From positions 6,905,865 through 6,969,864 of the forward strand of contig JAHQIY010000005.1 in assembly GCA_019054805.1 (NCBI GenBank): a stretch of DNA of 64,000 bases, given 5' to 3'. Below, piece after piece: positions 11,617-25,415 of the stretch. This DNA comes from Brachionus manjavacas (taxonomy: Eukaryota > Rotifera > Eurotatoria > Ploima > Brachionidae). Below the pieces are notes generated by a model, which saw only the letters and a list, made by a program, of their open reading frames with translations, made no database searches and was not told where the DNA came from. The position numbers were made by a program, and so were the translations under genes. Position 1 is the first letter of the stretch, and each line of letters opens with the position of its first letter.

Positions 11617-13567
11617 GTGAGTTTTTTGTCTTTTAACTATTTGAAAATGTATTGATGAAAATTTAAATTTTTATTTAAAAAGTTTTATTTGAGACAAAAT
11701 TATAATTTGTTTGGTAAATAAACAACACCATTTGAACTATCATTATTTATTTGTTGTATATCTGTACCGAGCTTAGGCTCTTTGAGAATAGAAAAATAAA
11801 GAATTTTGAACCTGTTTAATAAATTTTTTTTCGGTTTCAGTTAAACACAGCATAAATTTAAAAATTTGACAAATTATTTTCTTTAAGTCTAAAGCCCGTT
11901 CTAAAAAATGCATCAGCTGATTTAAAGCATGTATCACCTAGTTTTTAACTAGTCTGTAATTCTGCAAATTGGAAAGCCTTCAAAATTTAATTGCAGAGCT
12001 TCAAGATTTAATTTTTTTACACATATAAAATTTTGGACGATACAGACTATTAGCTCATTCATTTTGTAAAACGGGTTTTAGACCTAAAGAAAGAAAGCTA
12101 TTAAAATTTGGAATTTTTGTTTTTGTTTCTTGATTCAAAATTCACAATGCCCAGTTTCACTTAAATTCATAAAGATCCAAAAAAAAATATTATATTTTAA
12201 TCCACAGCCTTTTTTCTATTTTATCTACCAAAATTTTGTGTGGTCTAGATTAAATTTTACGCTTCAAAAACTTAAAACTTGAGTTCATTGTGAAATTCTA
12301 ATATTCATGGGGAACTAGGTTTTATAATTTGGGACACCTTACGAGAGTTGGAAATTTTTGGAAAGAAGCCAAAAAAACTTTTTGGCTATTCTAATGAAAA
12401 AAAAAAGTAAATAATAATAAATAGAAAATATGTATCCAATGTTGAAATGACATGGAAAAATGCGATGTTTTAAAATATTTTTTTAATATTATATTGCAAG
12501 CATTTTCATATTTGAAATTAATCTCTTTAGTGAAATAGAATGAGTTTAATTTTTATTTGGAGATTTGAAAAAAAAATATTGAATATTCTTAATTTATTTA
12601 TTTATTTATTTGTTTATCTGTAATGAGCTAATGATCCTTCAGAATAAAATTATATGAAAAAATTAAATAAAGTAAAATAAAATTAAAGAAAAGAAAAAAT
12701 GATGAAAATTAAATCATTCAGATTAAGATTTATTGTTATTATTAAAATTTATATTCAATTAATAAAAAGCTGGGTCTAGTCGGCTATCATGCAAATAATT
12801 CTTGTAATAATTCGTTTTTTTTTTTAATTTTAAGGACCTGTAGAAATAGCATTTACCCTTTTCTTGTTGACTGGGTATTAACCTAAATAATACCAAATAA
12901 TAAAAATTTAAGAAAATTAAAATTAATTTTTCATCCTTCAAGTGTCTGACTTTGAGCAACATAGATTCATCATTTTGCACAGTTTACCTCCTCCTCCAAT
13001 AAATTTATATATCTACATCGATAGTGTCTATATTTAGACAATATCTATATTTGATTGAAAGAATAAAATTCAATTGATAAATAATCAAAAAAAATGACTC
13101 TTCGACCACTTCGATTAAAAAAAAAAACTAACAGAACATAAAATGAATAATAATTTGTTTAATAATAAAAAAAAATAAAATAACATTTTTAATTTGTTTC
13201 TCTTTAGAAAATTACTCAATCACTAATTTTTGTCTCATAAAAAAGAACCAAATTCTAACTTTAATCATTTTTTTAAACATTTTTTTGTCTTTTATTTGTA
13301 ATTCTTTTATTTATTTTTATTTTTTTTTAAGTATGAACTAAAAACATTCGGCTGAAAGGAAGGACTAAGATCCATTCCAAACTACCAGGGTTTATCCCTG
13401 ACCATTTTTTTGTAAATAAATAAATAATGAAAGAAAAAAAGTATATAATGTCCATACATAATTTATCGATATTTCTATAGATCGATTGGTATCGATACCA
13501 TGCACTAGACACAATTAAAACCTAAATAGAAAGAAGTCTGGAATTGGTTGATATTTTTTTATTTTAG
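11617..13567 (+). other. Intron 1 of the giant gene, with a MITE
   Basis: The donor is GTGAGT and the acceptor is TTTTTATTTTAG. The 1,951-bp intron is AT-rich with stops in all frames. It contains an inverted-repeat element at about 11878-12092. Phase 0 on both sides. Confidence 0.75.
11878..12092. mobile_element. Intronic MITE-like element with terminal inverted repeats
   Basis: The left end CTTTAAGTCTAAAGCCCGTT and the complement of the right end CTTTAGGTCTAAAACCCGTT match at 18 of 20 positions. They enclose about 170 bp without coding capacity. It lies wholly inside intron 1, so the gene tolerates it. No certain target duplication. Confidence 0.65.
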
Positions 13568-16500
13568 ATTCAATTGATTGTTGAGCTTTTGAAGCCAAAG
13601 TTAATCGATTTGCTGGTGGCCAAGTGTGATGGACAAGAATTTGAAATTTTCAAAAACGACTTGATTAAAGCGAGTATTTGCACATCGCAAGAAAAAGACG
13701 AATACCTGGTCAAGTGTAAACTAAAACATTCGATAGCCAGAAACAACTGTGTCAGCAAGCAAGGTTTTATGACCAAGTATCGTCTGTTGCTTAGCATGGC
13801 TCAGCAGGATAAGTTTGACTTTATCAATATTGCTGAACATGCCAAAAATGTTTACATAAACAGCGACAAATTAGAAGAGACCGTTTTGGCTATGTTCAAA
13901 GAATACGACTATCTTTTAAACGAAGATAAATCGCTTTCGTTTGAACAAATCAAGTCTGTGTATCTGGCGCTGGCCCGTCTAGAAAATCCTAGTTTAACTA
14001 ACAAGCAATCGATTGTCAAAGTTTTTGCTCAAATCGAAATTAATTTAAGTGAAAAAATTGAGGACAAAATTCTAAATAACTTAGCCAAAGAGTTTGCTCA
14101 GTCCGAGCTGCGAGATCAACTAAACGCTGTCTTAAATCAACGAATTAAGGACGTTGATGGAAAAATTGATGAAATTATGCTCAGAAAATGTGCTTTTTAT
14201 GAACAAATATTCAAATTATCTAACGAAAAAGATAATGACAAGACAAAAAAGGCCACGATTGTGTTGACATATTGTAATGGTGGCTTGGGTGCAGGCGAGT
14301 GTCAACAGTTGGACTCGGCTAGTAAGCAATTATTGAAAAAGTGTCAGTGTGACGCGAATGATGAACACAACGCTTTTGAGCAAATTATTTTTAAATTAAG
14401 TGAATATCAGTATGACATGTTGGCTATTTCATTACAACTGAATGATCAAACAATTGATCAAAATGAACAGAAATGCCTGCACACTAAGCTCAAAGATTTG
14501 GTTGGTAAATTTAAAAAGATTTGCACAGATATTCTGAATGTGAAGTCAAATAGTCAAATGATTAATGCACTTAAGATTTATGCTAATAAACTAGAAGAGA
14601 ATAAGCTCAATGAGGAAAGAAGAAAAAAATTGTCTAAATTTTGCTCGATCGGCAAAGAGTCAAATTTTCTAAAACAATTGATTGAATTACACAAAGATGT
14701 TGAAAGTGCTGATTTGAAAAAATTAGTTAACCATGTGCTCATGTCTAGTTTAAGCGAACAATTTGTTGTCAACACTTTTGTTCTTGGGCTGCTTATTTTT
14801 TATAAATCGTCAAGAAAAACAAACAATGAGGACTTTGTGTACAAGCTAATTGATCTTGTTGACATTGAACAATCGCTTAATCAAAACAAATACAATGAAC
14901 TTCTTGACTATTTGCAAAAATTGAGATTAATTCCAAAAAAATACACCATCAAACTAATTGAGCGAATCGAATTTAAACTAAAATGTTTAACAGTCGATTT
15001 AGTCGATTTATCAAACGAGCTAAGTCGTTCAAATAGTCTTGTTGACAAAAATGCCCAATTTGTTTTGAGTGTAACGGCCGATCTGAGTCAAAGCATTGGC
15101 CCAGTCACCCAACAAAACCTCACTTACTTAAGCTCTTTTCACAAAATGTTGAACAATTACAAAATACAGCTAAGTGAACTTGAGAATGCACGTAGCTCTG
15201 ATCAATGCATAATTGACAAGCTACGCGATCAATTTATTGACAGCATTGATCTTGTGTTCACTGATTACTTTAGAAACAAAGACGCACAGCTAGCTGATGA
15301 GACAAATTTTGAAAAAATTTTCAATTCAATCAAGAAAAGCTCACATGAACAGACTCTAAGCCAGTTTATACACTATTTGAACATACGGCTCAATCTGAAA
15401 ATAGGGACTGGTCAAGTGAAAGCGTTGGACAGAATTTTGATTGAATCTGAGCTAAGAGATTGGCCACACAACAAGCTAAACTCGTTCATGATCGAACAAG
15501 CCTTACAAATGCTAACCAAATCCTATATGATCGACTTGGTTCAAAAGACTCAATCAATTCAAAGTCAAATAGAGAGCAAACAGCAACAATTGAACACACT
15601 ACTGATTAAGCTAGTTGATATTTACAAAAGTAAATTGGACACTGAAAACAAACTGCTTGTAAAAGCAAGAGTTAACTTTTTGCTTGAATTAATTCACAAA
15701 TATTTAAAAGTAAAAAATATTCAAAATTTGGAGGCAATTGTGAATGAAATGGTCAATCTAGCTGATAGTAAAGAGAGCGCAAGCGATATTGAGCTCTATT
15801 TGATTGAAAAAGTTAATTCAATTGGCTTTGAGGGCCTTGACAACGAGCAAAGGCAACAGTTGGCTGTTGGTGAACAAGCAACTATTGACCATTTGTTTGA
15901 AGCTCTTTTTGGTTCCAGTGACATATCTAAAGTGTGTCATTTTAGAAAAATGATTGATCAAACACGTACTAAAAAAGCAGCCTTGTCAAACACATTGATC
16001 GACAAAATACAACAAATTACACGCTTTATTCAGAATTTTTATTTTGTTCAGCATCAAAGTGAAATAGATCAGTTGACCAAACTATGGATCAACACCATTA
16101 ACAAATACATATATTCAGAGCCAAGTGGACACAAAGACCTGATTGAACAAAAAGCTCAATTGCACAATTTGATGCGAGCCAAATGCTACAAAGTAAACAA
16201 CTATTCGGCTTTTATTGACCGACCACAATATTCAATCAAACTGGTCGATTTGAGTGAAGAGACAAATTTTGTTGTGGACAAGTGTCAAATGCTTTTCGAT
16301 GACATTTGCCTCTCTCAACAAAAAACGAACAAAATTTCTGCATATTATCAATTGATTAACTCTAATTTGGAACAAATCGAACTGGATTTGTTCACTTTAG
16401 AACAATTTGAAATAAAAAACAAGTTAAATGACGTCATGTGCTTTGAATTAGATCAAGAGTTGAAAGAGATTAGATCTCGGCGAGAACAAGTTATACAGCA

Positions 16501-17979
16501 GATATGCCAAAATGATCATCAATTAACAAATGAGCAAGTTAGACTGCTCGATAGAAAGAGTTTGAATGAATTTAGCTCTAAGTTTGAACAGGATTTTAAT
16601 AAAATTCTGATGACTTGTGACGACCAAAATTCATTGATAAGTAAAAAACTGAGATCAGTGTACACTTATGTTTCAAGCAGAAAACACCGTCACACATTCA
16701 AGGCTTATATTTATTTGAATTATAGAGCTGTTTTTGACGACACAAATGTCTCTAGACTAACCAGTGACTATTTGAACAAAATTGGCGAATTTGTTCTGGC
16801 CGATTGGCATTCACTGACAATAAAATCTGATTTTATCAACCTTCAATTGTCTACACAAGACTTTGATTGTTTAGATTTGAGTGACTTAACAAAAAAAATT
16901 TACTATTTTCTCATCTATTTGTCTAGTAGTGATGTAAATAAAGTCAATCTAATAAGGTTTTGTGAATATCTGCTATCCAAAATTGACCAGCCTGATTCCA
17001 TTAAATGTTTTAACATGATGATTGAATGGATAATTGATAGTTCAGTTTTTGAACTGAAGACTTCTAGAATTTTGGCGCAACGAATAGCTGAAAAATTGAC
17101 CGAGTCAATTTGTGACCAAGAAGAAGACCGTAATTATTCAAAAAGTGTCATTGAATTTTTGCTTGATTTGAGTCAAACTGACCAGAAAAGCTCAACATTA
17201 ATTGTAAACTTTGTTCAAAAATTTGGCATTGATTTTTTCAAAAAATTTTTCCTCAGTAAAATCGAAGTAAAATTGTTTACAAGCATCAATTTAGCTGAGT
17301 ATTTGAGTGTACTGTGCAATAGCGATGTGACCATTTGGCAACATGTTCTATTTGATCAATTTATCAGCTTATTTTGTCAATCTGGAGCACAAACAGAAAA
17401 AAATTCAATTTTAAAAAATGATCAATATTTGACTGAAAGTCTAAATTTAATGCTAGACTCATCCAGTAGTGAAAAGTGCCAAAAATTCTACTTGAATATT
17501 AAAAAAAAATTGATTGAAAGTAAAAAAGAAATAAAAGATTTGGAAATGATAAAAAAATTTAAAGACAATGTGCTAAATTGTGTCAATTTGATGGCAAAAT
17601 TTGAGCTGGTGGAATTTTTTGACGCAGTAAAAAACAAATTGAGTGCAAAAGCAATTGATTTGAATGTTTGCACAGAGATACTTAATTTTGGAATGATGAT
17701 GGGAGAATGCGTTGGCGAATTGACCTTGGTCATTAACTCTTCAAGTCCGTGCTTGTACAAAAGAGTGCTAATATTGACCATTGGTCATTTGATGGTTAAG
17801 CTATTCAATATTGAAGACAAAGAAAAAAGAGCAAATTCAATTATGGCTCGTGTTTATAAACACGTGCAAAACGATAGTGAACGTTTATTGAGCATCATAG
17901 CTCTCAAACTTGATTCCAATCTCAAGTCTGGACTAAGATACGAATCGAGTGAGGTCGACACTCTAAACGATAATCTAAG
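13568..17979 (+). CDS. Giant SecA-motor gene, exon 2: long alpha-helical region
   Basis: This exon supplies 1,470 full codons plus two bases. It has no internal ATG near the acceptor that would make a convincing start, and the codon before the first in-frame TTG is part of the exon, so it should be read as a continuation of exon 1. The sequence is rich in Leu, Lys, Asp, Asn and Gln with dense helix-forming stretches and no clear membrane segment. I recognise no named domain. The composition resembles long helical scaffold regions such as HEAT/TPR-like solenoids, but no repeat unit could be defined by eye. It bridges the membrane/coiled-coil half and the motor half. The donor is AAG|GTATTT, after which the frame closes within three codons. 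Confidence 0.78.
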
Positions 17980-19621
17980 GTATTTATAGATTTTCAAATA
18001 ATTACACTCAGCTCCTACATAAATCACAACGGTTTTAAAATTCAAAGTTTTATCAGGTTTAAGCTATCATTATGTCCGCTTTGACTGAAAACATTTAAGA
18101 TTTTTAATTTGAGCATGTTTTTGTTATTTTTCAAAAAAATTTAGTCTTTGAAGAAATACAATAAAAATTTATTTATTAATTTTGGCATCGTGAAATTCAA
18201 GTACAAATTGTACAAAAATTGATCCTTTTTTGATTAATTAAAATAAAAGTTAATTAAATTTACGAAAAAAAATACTGCAACAAATGCCAACATGCTTTGT
18301 TGCACCTTTTTTACTTAAAATAATTTTACCCATGTTTTAATAACATAAAAAATAAAATATCATTAAGAATTAAATTGATTATTCTTTTTTTTTGTAAAAA
18401 CCTTCTATAATTCGAATAAATAAATGGTATGTTATTTATTTATTTATTTATTCAATTAACGTTTCAATTCAATTATTCTGCGGTTATTGGTGCAAAAAAT
18501 ATAAAATTATAATAAAAAATTAAATATAAGAATATAAAAAGAGACAAATTTAAAAAAGAGAAATTAAGTCAATGAAAATTAAGATAAATTTGTACTAAAA
18601 ACTTATGCCAAATTAGATAAAGTTCGTAGTTAAAAAAAAATATGATGATTGAAAAGCTGGTTCAAAATTAAGAGAAATAGTTTTTGCATAATATGCAGAA
18701 TAAAATAAAGTTTTAAATTTTTTAAAAAATCAATTAATTATTCTTAAACCTAAAATTTAGAATGTTTTTATTAGTATGTTAAGAAGTCATTTTCCATTTA
18801 ATTTATTCATGTTAATCATTTCAAAACATGATTAAATTTTATTTTTTTTATTAAATTAAGAGTTAGGGGAGAACCCCGAACATGATTAAATAGAGTCACT
18901 TATCCCGTATTCATCATCAAAAGAACTTTGTATAGTCTTGCTTACATTTTTTTGTTTGTTTTTTAGATAATTTTTAAAAAAGAAGCATCAGATAACCTTC
19001 AACTTTAATAAACTTAAACTTACAAATTATCTTTTTTCTCTTTAATTTGTTTAATTATTTAAAATTAATGAACTTGTTTAGACAACTTTTTTTTATTTTT
19101 TTTTAAATATTTTTTTTTTATTTTGTTAAAATTAAATGAATTTGGGCGATTTTTGACTCTAATTTTTTATTTGTAGAGATTGGAGAACGGTTTGATTTAG
19201 GAACAGTTTTGTAGTTTGCAATAAAATGCATAGTTTAATCAAGTATATTTTAATTTTGTGCATTTTACTGAAAATTGCAGAGTTTTTGCAGAGCTTGGAA
19301 TTCTTTTGTACAAGTTTGTTCAATATTGTACTCTTGACAGTATTATTTTTTCACATTTAGAAAAAAAAAATATATAAAGTTTTGATTGATCCCATAATAA
19401 AGTTAATTGACACAAGAATATTCTAATGACAAATCTTCAATTTTATGGAACTGACTGAATTTATTGCTTGATTGTATATAGATAATTAATCATCTCTTAA
19501 ATTCTAATTTCAATTCACATGATTTTTTCCTAAAAAAAAAACAATTTACCGGACTGTTTTAAATAAAACTTTGAGGAAAAAAAAATTGAAAATTTTATTA
19601 AATTTTTTTTTGTTTTGTTAG
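17980..19621 (+). other. Intron 2 of the giant gene
   Basis: The donor is GTATTT and the acceptor is TTTTGTTTTGTTAG, with a phase 2 junction. The 1,642-bp intron is AT-rich and includes a TTTA microsatellite near 18435-18460. No gene is seen. A short stretch near 19230-19300 (GCAGAGTTTTTGCAGAG) recalls the inner blocks of the dispersed MITE family and may be a decayed copy. Confidence 0.7.
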
Positions 19622-22600
19622 CTTGCTGTTCAAAGTTTATGACTATCAACCCAAGTGTATTGATCGGTTAAATGGTTTGCCCATATTGAAGTGGTCGTTC
19701 ATTTTGCGAGTTGAACAAATCAAGTACGAACTGAACACAAACGACTCTCAAATAGTGTCCGATTTGCATTTAATTGAGAAGCTTCGCGGCCTCGAAATAA
19801 CACAGCGTTTTATTCAAATTGTTAAATCGGTCAAAATCGAAGACTTGTTACTCAAGTTTATTGTGACTAAATTCAGAAAAAACGAATGGGACTTGAATGA
19901 CAAAGTGCTGACTCTAATCGAAACAAACAAAAATGCATCTGAATGGATTGAGGTGATAAAGAAATTTGACTTGGAGTCAAAGTCAAAAGCGCTGACTCGT
20001 GCTGAGCTAATAGACGAAATGAAGAGACTTGAGGCCAATGGTGAAATTAACAGTTATGTAAAAAAATTAATAGAGAGAAATGAAACTGGAAAGTGTATAA
20101 TTGAACTTTGTCTCGATAAGCTGGACACAGTGTACAAGAATGGCTCAAATTTGTTTTCTAGTGTGAAAAATAAAATTGAAGAGTACGAAAAAAGTGAGAT
20201 TAGTGAATGGACAAAATTGTACAAACAGGAGAAAAAAAATAATCTAGAATCTCTTAATTGTGTTCATGTTGTTGAGCTTGTGGCTGTGTTGTGTCGATCG
20301 GTTGAGCTTGTGTACAAATACGAGGCGCGAGATGTGCAAAAAATAGCATTGCTTTTGTTCATGGACAGCATTGTGTTCAATTTTAGTGGTCGTTTGGCGA
20401 ACATATCTACAGGCGAGGGAAAATCTCTGATAACTATTTGGACGGCCATAGCCTATATTCTTGTTAAAGGCGGCAATGTGGACATATTGACCAGTTCGGA
20501 GATTTTGGCCGAACGAGATTCGCTTGAGAGTAGAGAAATGTTCGCCATGTTTGATATAAGTGTGACAAACAACTGCGACTCGTTGGCCATTGCAGACGAA
20601 AATGTGCGCAAGCAACGATACTCGAGCAGTATGGTTGTGTACGGCGACATTGGCAGCTTTCAGCGGGACATTTTGCTGAGCAAATACTTTGAAAAAGAAA
20701 TTCGCACAGACCTAGCCGGTTGTTTGATTATAGACGAAGTGGACAGCATGTGCATAGACAACATTTGCAACACATTGTACATATCTCATCAAATAGCCGA
20801 CTTGACTTATATGAAGCATTTTTATTGTTTAATTTGGCATGCAGTTAATAATCAAGACACGCATGAGTACACAGAAGAAAATGTGCAAAGAGTAAAGACA
20901 TATGTGCAAAGTTTAATGGCCAACGGTTATTTTAACTATCCGTCTAATTTGCAAGATTTTGTAAATAGACGCTTGGAAGTGTGGATAAATAATGCCTATG
21001 TAGCCAAACATCATGCAGAAGAGGGAAATCACTACAGTGTGCTGTCAATGGGAAAAAAAAGTGGCGAGGCCATTATCAACGACCTGCAAACAGGAGTTGA
21101 ACAGCTAAACACTCAGTGGAGCGATGGTCTACAACAATTCATTCAATTAAAGCATTTGAATAGACTTGGCCAAGAGAGTCTTAAAGCCATATTTATGTCA
21201 AATTATGTTTTTTTCACACAATACAAAGGCAACATATACGGCATGACTGGCACTCTGGGCGCTAGCATTGAACGCGATTTGCTCGCCAAAGCCTACGATC
21301 TGGACTTTTTCCAATTGCCACGATTCAAAAAAGAGCTAAATGTTAAACAAGACGATTGGCTTGTGACTAATAAATGTCAATGGCTAGAGAAAATAAACCA
21401 CGATGTCGATTTGCATGTGTCCGAAAATCGTGTTGTGTCCATTGATGAACAAAATCAAGCAAAGAAGAAATTAAATCATGTAAACAAAGAAATAAATGAG
21501 CTTGAGTCAAAAATTGATGATTTGAAAAAAAAAGATGACTTGAGCGAAGGTGACTTGTTGGCTTTGGAACAACAATTGAATTGTAAAAAATTGGAATTGC
21601 AAGATTTGAATGATACATGCGGTGAAATGGAGGCGGACAGGAATCGCGCAGCACGCTGTGTACTCATTATATGCGAGAGCAAAAATCATGTGCATGACAT
21701 AGTCAAAACGTTGTTCTACAAACACAAACACTTGTATGAGTACACTGGCAAAGTGCAAGGCCTGACCAAAGTGATTGGTGTGCACAAGAGAAAAAGAGTT
21801 TGGATTGAACAAATGCGACCAGGAGACATTGTGGTCGCTACTAATGTGGCCGGTCGAGGCACTGACTTCAAGATTAGTCGACTGGCCGAGAGAAACGGCG
21901 GACTGCATGTGATCATTGCCTATTTGCCAGACAATGTTCGTGTCGAGATGCAAGCATTGGGCAGGAGTGGTCGCAAAGGTGACCGAGGAAGTGGCCGATT
22001 GATTGTGTACGATCAACGAGCAGCCAATTTGAACTCCACTCACTTAAGCATTCCAAGTCTCAAAGATGAACGTGATCTAAAGGAAGAGCAAAGACTTCAT
22101 CACATACGTGTACAAATGATTCCAAGAGTGATGCTCGAACGAGACCTATTTGTTCGATTTGATTCACTTTACGAGAACAAAGTCAACGATCTACTCAAGT
22201 CCACTGCTAAGCCAGACTATCGTCACTTGCAAATTAAATCATTGCACAATCATTGGGCCTTTTGGCTTGATAAAATGTCGTCAACAATCAACAATGTGAA
22301 CACAACAAATGAGCAAACGTTGAAAAAACAAGCTTTGGACCAGTTGGACATATTTGCTTGTGAAATTGAGAACAAACTAAAAAGAAATGATCACGCAATC
22401 CAAGCACTTATTGATGAGCCCGGCGAGTTAATCAAACTGGCCATGCACAACATTCAAGAGGGAAATTTCAACGCAGCTATATTGAACTGCGATCATATCA
22501 ATGAAAAGTATGCGCCCACTTTAACGCCATATTCGCACTATTACAAAGCGATTGCACTTTTCGAACCAGTCAAGTCATTAAGTCGAAGCATCAAAGCGCT

Positions 22601-25415
22601 TAACTTTTTAGACAGTCAAAGCGAAATCACTTGCACAAGTGAACAAGCTGACCAGGCTCTAAAATTGATGAAAAAAGCAGCCTTTTTGTTCGAATTGGAA
22701 ATAGAAAAACTAAAAGCTCAAAGTGTCATTTTGGCAGATATCGAATCGAACAAATCAATTGTGGCTACACAAAATGATCTTTTTACAAAAAGTAACACCA
22801 ACGAGTCATTAGCTTTGACTGTGCATCTGATGGCAGCCAGAATTGCAATCGGCCTTGACTTAAATCTCGACGAGCTAAAGCAAATATTTAAGCATTCAAT
22901 ACTTGGGGAAGACAAAATGAAAGAGTTGTTCGAGTTGGCTCTTGGTCATGACACTCTTCAGCCGTTCGTAAAAAAACAACGATTTAGCAAAAAAATTCAA
23001 ATTAAAATCCATGTTGAAAAAACACAACAAAATAAAAGTGTTTTGGAAAAAATTCTCTCTAAACACTCAATTGGTGGTCAGTCAACTTTAATCGATGAGA
23101 GAACAATAGTTTTAGATAATTTGGAGTCAAATGTTAAATTTAGACTTGAAGAGGAGGAAATTAATTTTTCTTATGAAATTTATATTCAAGATAGAGTAAG
23201 TGAGTGTATGAAATGTTTAGACTTGCCCAATCGGTTCAGACCATACAAAAAACTGCTCATTAAAGCCATTCTAAACCAATCAGTTCGCTTGAAGACAGCT
23301 TCAGAACGAGCCAAAATTTGCCAATTGTTCAAACAAAAACTTGATGTATATTGCACTCAAAGAAACAAAATTCAACATTTTTTGCTCACTAATTTTGGCC
23401 AAGTGCAACAAATTTCCGATCAAATTCAGACTACAAAAAAAGACACCGACAGCCTTTTGCATTTGATAGAAAAAAATCAACAATCAAAACAATTGTTGTT
23501 TGGCTCATCATCAGCTCATCAATTTGTTCGACTTTTGTCACAATCAAAATTTTCATTCTTTCAACCAACGCCTGTTTCTACACTTGGACAGTTTAGAGAC
23601 AAAATTTTGTTGAGCAATTCGGCGTCGGCTGAAAAATTGTCTCATCTCGATTTGAGTTTTTGTGAACAAGCGGGCTTGTTAACATCAAAAATTCTATCTC
23701 TCATTGTCATCAATTTGTCTGGACGTGCTGAAATCGAAATGGAACAAGTGCGTCAATTGATGCACAATTCAAATTCAAATTGTGAAAAGCTGAGAAATAT
23801 TCTAATAGAAAACGGTTTGGCAAAAGATTTTTTCACTCAATTAGGCTTTAAGTTAGTCAATTACAACAATGACGATATTATCAAGTGCAATGAATCAATT
23901 AGGCGTTTGTTTGAGCCAAAGATAAACGCAAAACAAAAATTAGAACTAAATGGTGAAGATTTTTTGAAGTATTTGCGAGCAATGGGCATTGTCAAGAGTC
24001 AACGCTTAACATTATTGAGTAATAATGTGAACAAATGTGACATTAAAAGGACCATAGAAGAATGCATTGGAGGCAAAGTAACTGAGTTTGTTGAAAATGC
24101 AATTGAACAAGGTTGCGCAAAAAAGAGAAAATATTTGGTCTTTAACAATCGAGATAAAGAAGTTAACAAATTTAAATCGTTTGTTTCGCAGGCATTACTT
24201 AGCTGCTTGAGTCCATTAAAAACGTCAACAGGGTGTCACATTGCGTACACCGATTTGATCGACACTTTCAAGGGAATGGATTTGCCTCGCGAAGTCGACC
24301 AGTACAAACAGCTTGGCAGAAATATGGTATTTTCGTTGAGCAATTTGAGTGTACCATGGTCATGCAGAATGTATGGTGTGGCTATTCATGGCTCTGTGCA
24401 AGCCAAAATTGGAAATTTTCTCATATGCAGACACGCTTTGCGACAAAGCTGCTCGACCAAGACCAAATTGGCTGAGCAAATTGTAAACGACATGGTCTAT
24501 GTGGCTCAATCAAATGAAGCAATGAGCTCGGCTAGCCTGTTTGTGTGTGCCAAAATGTTGACCACTGTTATTGCTGCCTCGGTCATCGGAATTGATTGTT
24601 TTAATCGGCAAAGAGCTCAATTGCCGAACGGTCAGGAGAACAAGACAGTTTTTTCACACCAGATTAAGCAAACACTAGCAAAAATACAATCGTCAACTAC
24701 ACAAATGGAAACTGGCTCTTGGCTAACAAACACCATTTTTGAGCACACATTTAAATCAATTATTTCATACATCGAGTCCAATCAAGAATACAAAAAAAGA
24801 TGCGAATCTTTGTGCAAAAATTTAGTTCACTCGGGAGCCAAAAGTCGACCAGAAGTCGATATTTTAATTAAGGAAAAATTTGAGGAAATAGATCTTGAAT
24901 TTTATGATCGGTTAAGCATGAAGATTGACCATTTGATAAGCCAACTTTTGGGCCCGCTAGCCATTCAGATGAGTGATGCAAATTTTGAAAATGTTTTTGT
25001 CCATGAGCCTACAATGTTTGAAATTGTTAATTTGGTAAATGACATAATATTAGGCGTAGACAAAGATCTTAGAGCTAGGCTTGTTGAAGACAAAACACAC
25101 ACCGATTGTGATGACTTGCTAGTTGTCGTAAACAACCGAGTGTTCGAAAGTATAAGTGTCAAGCTTTTCAGTGCTGTATTTAGTGAAAATTTCAACAAGT
25201 TTTTAAACCATGTTCTAAAATCGGCAAGCAAAAAAAATCAACAAGTATTTTTAGAAAAGTTAAACGAGCTTAAAAAAATCGGCTTGTCTCATGATCAACT
25301 TTTGGCACATGATTTATTTAGACATAAACTAGACCAGGCTAAGTATCACTTACACAAACACATTGATGAAATTAAAATTTTGAAAAACAACATTTTCGCC
25401 ATTGAATTTCTGTAA
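19622..25415 (+). CDS. Giant SecA-motor gene, exon 3: SecA-type DEAD motor and tail
   Basis: This exon gives 1,930 codons to a TAA at 25413-25415. SecA motifs appear in the right order and spacing. Walker A is TGEGKS (20409-20426). Walker B is IDEVDS (from 20730). The SecA-specific MTGT signature occurs as YGMTGTLG (around 21237). Then come ATNVAGRGTDFK (around 21840) and GRSGRKGDRGSG (from 21960), the arginine-finger motif of nucleotide-binding domain 2. In SecA these bind and hydrolyse ATP to push unfolded polypeptide. Between the two halves lies an extra charged coiled-coil hairpin (about 21430-21640). After the motor come a TPR-like helical pair region (about 22430-22640) and a long helical C-terminus without the SecA zinc-binding tail. 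All key motor residues are kept, so ATPase activity is likely. Its substrate is unknown. Confidence 0.9.

Larger units (their letters stand above)
6232..25415 (+). other. Gene model: three-exon giant SecA-motor protein (about 5,196 aa)
   Basis: Exons 6232-11616, 13568-17979 and 19622-25415 join into one frame of 15,591 bases. Exon 1 ends AAG|GTGAGT in phase 0. Exon 2 starts after ATTTTAG in phase 0 and ends AAG|GTATTT in phase 2. Exon 3 starts after TTTTGTTAG and supplies the one missing base. Introns are 1,951 and 1,642 bp. Predicted order: N-terminal region; coiled coil (residues 350-535); glycine-rich domain (780-1035); hydrophobic Ala/Gly block (1080-1145); second coiled coil (1250-1455); long helical region in exon 2; SecA motor (about 3495-4080); helical tail. 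Bacterial SecA is about 900 residues and drives protein export through SecYEG. A giant spliced version in an animal-like genome has no obvious export partner, so its role is unknown. Confidence 0.8.

Noticed and set aside
11617..11655. End of the 6232 frame at 11655 as a true stop of a separate protein
   Set aside because: A consensus GTGAGT donor precedes it, and the next large frame enters in matching phase, so the last 13 codons are intron.
21507..22043. 178-codon minus-strand ORF opposite the SecA-like motor
   Set aside because: The coding strand holds continuous SecA motifs; the reverse frame has no recognisable domain.
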